Positions 56,555-64,000 of a stretch of DNA of 64,000 nt are shown in pieces. This stretch comes from Trematomus loennbergii (taxonomy: Eukaryota; Chordata; Actinopteri; Perciformes; Nototheniidae), in the NCBI GenBank assembly GCA_012861695.1, contig JAAOOA010000056.1:9771207-9835206 (forward strand). Direction: 5' to 3'. The notes beneath the pieces were generated by a model that saw only the letters and a list, made by a program, of their open reading frames with translations, was not told where the DNA came from and made no database searches. Made by a program: the position numbers and the translations under genes. Position 1 is the first letter of the stretch, and each line of letters starts with the position of its first letter.

Positions 56555-59500
56555 GAACAGTTATCCTGAACACAACAAAGACAAATTGGGCAATACAACT
56601 CGTACTAAAACTGGACTACAGATATTGTCCTGTTGACAGATTTGGCATTCATATGCAGATATTTTTATAACGATGAATTATTTGTCTTACTTTAATTTTC
56701 CTTGTACTTCTGAACCTGCCCAATTATCTGACCTTTAATCTGTTGGATAAATATTCTTCCACGATTGCAGTTATTTTACATATAAATGTTGAAAATACAT
56801 TGAAATTATTAATTATTAATAACATTTAGAATGATTCTGACCATTGCTGAGATCAGCTATGGAGAAGTTTGTACCTGTGTCTGGTAGACTCAGAAAAGTG
56901 CAAAACTTGTGAAGAGTGGCTGTCAGTTATGAATTTAAATTCAACTTGTGCTGGCAAATGTACGAGCTCGGAACAATATCATTCCAACAGTTATTGTTCA
57001 ACGTGTTTTGCAGCTAAAGAAAACCCTTTATTCTGGTTGTAGTACCTTGTTCTGTATGTGGATACACTTTAAATATGTGTATTTTTCTTTTAGAAATATG
57101 ATAATCATTTGATTTTCCCAGCAACTTCCAACATTTTCAAAAATTATGTTTGGTGGGCCATGGATAGCTCAGTGGTTAAAGCTAAAAGCCTATGGTGTCG
57201 GGCATTTCAGGTAGTGTCATACACTCTTTATAACACAATAAAGGCACTGTCTGGCCCATGAAATATATGAAAACAAGAACATTGGTTTGGTAATGGTTGA
57301 TCTCATCTCCTTTTTTTGTTATGACCCTTGAATAAAGGCAAACTACAAATAATGCACGGTACAATGTGACAAGCATGAAACACTGAGAGCTGTTTGTCAG
57401 TCTTAAAGTGTACTTTTCTGGAAAAGCTTCTGCAGAAGGCCACTGCCTGGAGAATAGGAAACTATTTGCTGAGCATGCATATTTCATTTGTTTGTCAGGT
57501 CTGGTTTGGAGTGGGTGGAGTACCAAGAGTGGATTTGTCAGTTTCATTAACACACAAACACATACACACGTATGCACAAACGCACACCTTGCTGACAGCT
57601 CTGTTGTGAAGGGTGTGCAGGTGAATGCACAGGAGGGAGCGAGAGACAGAGGGAGTGAGCCGAGGGGAGAGAGAACGCCGGGTGGAGAGACGGGAAAACT
57701 AAGAAAGATAAAGACAGTGAGTTTGTGAGACTTGACAGTAAGAGTTGACGTTAATTAATGATGGCATGACGACCTCAGAGAAGACAGATCAGGCAGGTGA
57801 ATGTAGATGAATAATAATGATGAATACGCTTAGGACTGCAATGCATTAATTCAGGCAACGTTTGGCCCAAAAAGGCAGCTATATCCACGTTAAATAAAAA
57901 ATAAAAGATAATGCCGTACTGTAAACACACCTACTTTAAACCGTCAAAATATCACCCTCTATGATGAATCCGTATCACCAAAAATGTGTACAAACCTGCT
58001 GATATAGTATTAACGCTAATAAATTATGTGCATGAAGCATCAACACAATTAGAAAGCAGCAGTCATTTTTCGTAGAAATATAACAATGCAACACAGCTTC
58101 AACACCAAGAACAGGCTGGGGCTCAGTACTAAGGCCCAAGAGTGCTTCTGATGAAGTTCAATAACCCAACAATCACAACAATTCTTAGGCAGCAATTGGC
58201 CCTGGTGTCTGGAGGAGTTTCAAACCCTTAAAAGCAGGTTATGAACTTCTTTCTCAAGCTAGAGCCTTAAGCTATTTTCTTGTGTGACAAACTTTTACTT
58301 AAAGCCTGTGCGTCTATGGAACCAGAAACAAGGAAACTTTGTGGGCCTACAGTATGTGTTGGGTAGGCAATTATTTCTAACTCCATGCGTCCCATCTTGT
58401 AGCCGATGTTTAGTTGTTCTTCATTGACCGATAGCACACCATGTAGAACAATCCCAAAGCTTGTGTTGTTTTACATTTTTGTACAATGAATTGTGTGAAA
58501 ATGATAAATTCATGCAAAAGACAAAGAGACAAGGGAGGATCTGTATGTATATCCAACTTAGTATAAACATGGTTTAAATGTAAAGTGATCTTTCCCTTTT
58601 TGTTTTGTTTTCTGTTGATCTTCCCCTATGGTATATTTCTAGGTTCAGCAGTTAATAAATGAATAATCAATAAATAACACTAACGGGGCGCTGAGATATT
58701 TTTCCAGACCCATAGTTCAAGAGGCTGTGCTTCAGACGGCCCAGAACACATCCTCCGTTGTCCATTGTTCAACTGGTTCCTATGGGGTTCACTAAACCAT
58801 GCCAAAATGAGTGGCAGAATCAAAAGAGGGGCAAATGTAGCAACAATTTCCACAGGCGGTAAGTCAAGGCTATGGCACCCAGACAACATTTGGAGCCAAA
58901 GTAGACGGGAAATTTAGCCAACGATTATGACCAACAGTATTTTTCCATGATACTTTGCTCCCTTAAAACCCATTGAGTTATAGTCATTGATTTTGTCTGT
59001 GTTGGCAATCTCATTGTTGCTAAGGGCAAGACTGTCTAGCTATATTCCCTTGAATAGTTGCGATGGTGTCGAAGATATATAAAAAAACAAAAACAACAAA
59101 CAAAAACAGAAAAATAGGACTCTGGCAGTCTCCAAGTGCTGGTAAAATAAGTAGAGGGGAAAATGCATTGTTCAGATTTAGGGCCATCAGATGGTGCTTT
59201 TGGCTGGCAGTGCCATTTCATATCCATTACTGTTTGGGCATTTCTAATCACGAAGGCTCCTTTGATATTGTACTGCCCAAGTTGGGAAGCAATGGTTTGG
59301 AAACCCTTAAAAAAGCTATAAAATGTAACAACAAGTACACTGCAGGTCTGATAAGTGACAGAGCGATGAAAAGACAAAGACAGGGACGTGCTCTGTGAAC
59401 AGTAGCATGCAGGGAAGCTTTCAGTGGCCTCTCCTGTTTGCTGACTAATGAGTGAATAATTGAGTGCAGTGCGTCGGCCCTGCGGCTCCCTGATTAGAGC

Positions 59501-60163
59501 CAGACTGCGCCCCTGAAAAGACAGAAAGGCAGGAGTCAGGTCTTTCTTTCTTTCCGTTTTATCTTCCAATCTCCGCTATACTCTCTACTCTCCACCGCAC
59601 AGATACTCATCACATCAGATAATAAATTACAAGCATACACGCATAGACACAATCCCTTACACATACAGCCACACAGTGGTACTGATTGCTGAAACAATAT
59701 GTAGCCCGATCAGACAATACATGCTGCATAATTGGCCCAGAGGACAGTGACAATGTCATGAGCAGCACAGAGCGCAGAGAGAACGAACGCACCAAGAGCA
59801 GGACTCGTGGTTTTTGTTTTGGGAATTAGGCTTGAGCAGCAAAACCCCGTCTTGTTGGATCAGCAAACTGCGTCCTCAAAGGTTGAAAACAATGGTGTAG
59901 GGACTTTTAAAGCCTGGAGCTGAACTGGTAGTTGGAAAACAGAGAAGCTGTCAGCTGAGGTAAACCAAAAAGAAATGATCGCCTAGGATGGACAAACTCA
60001 ATAAGCAGGCACATTCTGCAGATATAAGATAATAATAATGTTAAAATAACTATTACTATTGGAAACATTGTCATATACTGTAATTCTTCTGTTTACCAAA
60101 AGATTGTTGTGAGACAAGATTGCTGCCATGATAATTTTCCAGAGTTGTAACATCTTGTGTTAT
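56555..60163. other. intergenic, no gene seen
   Basis: About 3.6 kb of mixed sequence. A possible SINE-head remnant (GGATAGCTCAGTGGTTAA) lies near 57162-57179. No exon or RNA gene recognised. Confidence 0.5.
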
Positions 60164-60928
60164 ATGGCGCGTTTCCACTACAGCGCGGAGCCCCGTTTAA
60201 GAGAGCTGTGACGTCAGCGGCCCGTCTTTGGTTGCGTTTCCACTTGGCTTAGTACCGGCTAGCGGGTCCTAATTCACAGTTTTTCTGGCCCCATAAAATC
60301 GTGGTTCTAGGGCCAGGAACAACGAGGCTGAGTCGGGCTGAGTATGCTAAACTAGAGAGAGAATCGCTGGCAAGGGGGCTACAACTACAACAAGATGGAC
60401 ATATTTGACCGTGATTTAATTGTAATACACGTTTCAAAATGATGCCGAAGTAACAACATACTGATACCGGTTAGTAAAAACCATGAATTAATGCTTTGAC
60501 AAGTCTGCAGACAGACGGCAGGTGAAAAACCTTTTAAAATGCGTGTTTTCTAAATGGAGATTGGCTAAGCTAACGCAGTATATGCTCCGACCGTCCACAC
60601 TCACAACAACGGCCTATACAGACATAAATAAACCAGCGACTGTATTCGCCATGACACAGACAGTCTGTGGTTTGTACTTGTTTAACTTTTGTCTAGTTTC
60701 TGAACAGATATGAGGAGCTGTGAGCTCTGAGTGCTAACAGCTAACGCTGTGTTGTTTTTCTGGGGTTCTCATTGAAGATGACGTCACGGCTCCGCCTACA
60801 CTGCGTTACTATAGATACTGCCCCAGTTCTAAACTGTAATGGAAATGCGCCATAAAGTGAGCCAGTCCTAACGAGACCTAGCCATACCGAGCGGGGCAGA
60901 GCGAGGCCGTGTAGTGGAAATGCGCCAT
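60164..60928. mobile_element. MITE with nested duplicate ends
   Basis: TGGCGCGTTTCCACTACAGC on the left and GTGTAGTGGAAATGCGCCA on the right form terminal inverted repeats. A second left-type end (TTGCGTTTCCACTTGGC near 60231) and a second right-type end (TAATGGAAATGCGCCATA near 60838-60855) lie inside, as if one copy had inserted into another. The family with GCGTTTCCACTAC ends is common in fish. No transposase, and the target duplication is unclear. Confidence 0.7.
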
Positions 60929-61386
60929 TAGTGTACCAGAGTTTTGGCCTTGGTTTTTTGTATATCTTATCATATTAAACTATTAGTTAGATCAACATGC
61001 TCTCATCAGTGGTTTTTGCTCTGAACACATGTACCTAAATCAGGTTCATCCTCTTTTCAGTACTGATGAATGCGTGGCAATAAACAACTTTGTTCAACTG
61101 CATTATCATTTGTAAAGTCATTCCTTAAGGCAGCATTTGACAGAATTAAGAAACTCTTCTTTCTGCATGTCATTGTTTTTCCAAGTTACTGCTTGTCCAC
61201 GCCAATACCTCTATACAAAACACCATGTGTGAAAAGAGTGGAAATGAAATGTAGCAGTGTGAACCACAACCATACACAGATATCTGAAGTTAGCAATGTT
61301 CAATTTCTCTGTGTGGAAAGGGCTGCATGTCTTTCTCATGCTCCCAATTCTTCTGCAGTTGTTTCTTGTGGTCTGTATAAATGTGG

Positions 61387-61534
<148 letters not shown>

Positions 61535-61809
61535 CAGTGCCTGCAGCCAAAGTGTAAAAGAAGTGTGTGTGTGGGACTAGTGCCAGCTTTGGCATGGCTG
61601 GATGCTGTGTGTGAGCCTCCTGAGAGGGGACCAGGGCACAACAAATTGGCACACTACACTTCTTAGTCCCACCTGCGTGTGTTTGTGTGTTTATTGTGTG
61701 TGTCTGTGTAGAGAAGAGGCTAATATGTGAGTGAGCATACACATGTGCATAGCCAAGGCTACTTTGTGTGTTTTTTCTGGAACCCTCTGGCTGAGAGTAG
61801 CATCAGTCG

Positions 61810-61924
61810 TCTTCTTCTTCTTCTTCTTCTTCTTCTTCTTCTTCTTCTTCTTCTTCTTCTTCTTCTTCTTCTTCTTCTTCTTCTTCTTCTTCTCTCTCTT
61901 CTTCTTCTTCTTCTTCTTCTTCTT
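61810..61924. repeat. (TTC)n trinucleotide array
   Basis: About 38 TTC units on the plus strand (GAA on the minus), broken once by CTCTCT near 61893. Confidence 0.98.
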
Positions 61925-62114
61925 ATTGTTTACTCAAATTACAACTTAAAGGATAATGCTTCTATATTGATCTAACTGTCAAAATATCTTATCAAAACAC
62001 AAAAAAGTTAGTATATTAATATTTCCGGACTACCCCCCAGTATATTTGATGCTCGTGCCCTAAGAATGTGTTCTTCTAAAGATTCAAAACACATATTGTT
62101 TTGTTTATATTAAC

Positions 62115-62222
62115 ATTTCATAAAACTTGGTGGATGTTAAAGCATGGGCAAAGGGAGAACCCCTTCAACTTAAGAGCGGGTTTGAAACACAAGGGGGACA
62201 CACACATTATATTTAACTTATG
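62115..62222 (+). repeat. dispersed repeat fragment, copy 2
   Basis: It shares the phrase order AAACTTGGTGGATG, AAGCATGGGCAAAGGGAGAACC, AGAGCGGGTTTG and ACACATTATATTTAACTTA with the copy at 44940-45072, on the same strand and with scattered differences. Confidence 0.5.
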
Positions 62223-64000
62223 GATCAGCCTTGTGCGCAAGCAGCAGGAGAGAGGGTGGGTAACAGGGATTGAATCCTCGGGGTAGAAAGAGAACACATG
62301 TGGTTGCAGAAGCAGGGGTCACGACCACTCATCTATCTTTTAGCACCCATGTCAGTAACTTTTACAATCACTTACTGAGTCAGTGCCAGCAGAACAATAA
62401 CATCTCAGTAGAAAATACAGTTACAAAAAAAAATCACTTTAGATCCCTTTCACCTGTAAACCTTTGACCTGTAAAATGGTGGGTATGGATTGGTCTCGTC
62501 TGACTTGAGGTCTGTAAGGTTTTTGGATCAAATTTAGATATTCACTGGGGAAAAGACAGTCTTGTCTGTTGTTTTGATTATCATGGAGTCATGTGGGAAA
62601 CGTTTGCCGTGTGCACCTTGGCCCAAGTCAAGAGGAACACCTTTAATTCAGAGACAATAAAAATCAACCAGCAGCACTTGTCAGCAGGCCAGTGTTTGCC
62701 AAATACATTACTATAATACCTTTAGCTTGCAGTAAGTGCATTGTTTGCACAAATCTACACAATTTCATCAGCGGAATATGGCAAAGTTATCTTTTAGATG
62801 GCCTCACTTAACTTCTTTAAAAAAGATTTGACAAACTCTTCTGAAATTGTTGTGACTGAGGCACACAGGAAGACAAATAGTAGAAAAGCAGAATGAAGGA
62901 GACGACCAGAGTGTAGAAGAGAGAAAGCTTAGCAGGCAGAGAGAAAGACTTTTAGACAGGCGGGCAGACAGATAATCTGTGGACTCAAAGGAGGGGAATG
63001 TCATTGATCTCCCAGAGGACAATACAATACCAAGCCCTCTGCAATGCTACCCGACACACACACACTCTCAGACACACACGCACCGGGGTCAGACCTTTTG
63101 GGTGTGGTGGTGAATGGAGTCTAATTTCTATTCAGTCAGATGGAAGATAGAGAGTCCTTGTCAAGATTCATTACCCAGCATGCCACACACCACATCAGGC
63201 TACATAACCACTATGCGTTACTCAGGCTTTTAAAAGCCCCAACTTTCATGACTTTTTCATAACATACACAGCACGAAAATGTCTGCATCCAACCATAAGC
63301 CAGTGTTTAATTATATAATAGGGGAAAGTTAAATCAACCACGGAGCACAGTTCTGTAGGACAGCTAAACAAAAAGATCAGATTATTCACTTTTCATCTTT
63401 AAAACATTCAAATCCAGAGTTAAAGACAATTATGGTCAACAATATGTTCCAACAAACAATGCAGAATCAAGCGGACAATATCAGTGCTTCCAACTTTACT
63501 TCCTCATACACCAATTTAAACACATAGCCTATGTTGAGTCTACAGTCTGCTGAAATTGAGAGACGAAATATACATTGTTACAGCAGAAAGAGCCAAAGAC
63601 AGCTTAATGTGACCTAAGAAGCATGCATAAAAAAGTGTTAAAGATAACAAAATTATAATAAAAAAGTTAAGCAATTTACAAAACACACATCCTGTAACAG
63701 TTCTGAGGATTTAGCAGCCAGGTATATATTGCACAGTTATTGACGGCATATATATATATATATATTGCACATAGTTGGTAGGTATTTAACAACAAGGGGT
63801 GTTATAGCACTGTTTATGAGGAAACGCACAACATCATACACTTTTTTATACATATTCACACTTAGGTGGGAGTATGTTAACTACACATTATAAGTAAGAA
63901 CGTTTTTAATTATTTTGGAAAACCTACAGACCCTGTTAGACCCATGCAAACTGTTTTAATTGTTTTACTTGTTGTCAAGGTTCATCACATGGCAAGTCCC
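62223..64000. other. intergenic, no gene seen
   Basis: AT-rich to the window end, with a (TA)9-like run near 63749-63766. No gene recognised. Confidence 0.5.

Noticed and set aside
57153..57190. SINE head (GGATAGCTCAGTGGTTAA)
   Set aside because: Only about 20 bases resemble a tRNA A-box region; no B box or body follows, so I do not call it.
61727..61975. ORFs with poly-Leu or poly-Phe runs
   Set aside because: Produced by the TTC trinucleotide array.

Overview
The window looks like teleost fish nuclear DNA, probably percomorph. The only gene I can name is a complete beta-catenin coding sequence on the minus strand, split over 15 coding exons between 6344 and 49. Fish origin is supported by the compact introns (83-380 bp through most of the gene), tRNA-headed SINEs of fish type, very long (TG/CA)n arrays and short hAT- and Harbinger-like elements. 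Splicing the exons by hand gives an uninterrupted 783-codon frame (782 residues plus stop). It carries the DSGIHS phosphodegron, twelve armadillo repeats and the C-terminal DTDL. Exon lengths match the human gene as I remember it, with three exceptions: exon 3 is one codon shorter, the last exon is two codons longer, and human exon 9 is split in two here. I use the symbol ctnnb1, but teleosts keep two beta-catenin genes and I cannot decide between them by eye.

Layout: 1-6382 holds the coding exons and a 5'UTR/start exon. Intron 2 (5031-6331) contains a hAT-like MITE with an exact 8-bp target duplication. Intron 1 is about 6.3 kb and has no recognisable gene. A GC-richer stretch around 12.2-12.87 kb probably holds the promoter and the noncoding first exon; a candidate first exon lies at 12678 to about 12835.

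From about 12.9 kb to 64 kb, upstream of beta-catenin, I recognise no protein gene. The human gene, from memory, also has a long gene-poor interval upstream. The stretch contains ten long simple-repeat arrays, four SINE or SINE-tail copies, two LINE 3'-end fragments, a dispersed repeat present twice (about 44.94 and 62.11 kb), a nested DNA-transposon composite (54074-56554) and a second MITE with nested ends (60164-60928). Several stretches of complex, non-repetitive sequence could be conserved noncoding elements, but I could not align them. One orphan exon-like segment at 27453-27525 (minus strand, 24 codons, proper splice signals) is the only hint of another gene.

I found no operon, CRISPR array, viral gene or new multi-gene system. 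The most interesting items are the split beta-catenin exon, the predicted 3'UTR intron, the nested transposon composite with two left ends, and the orphan exon.
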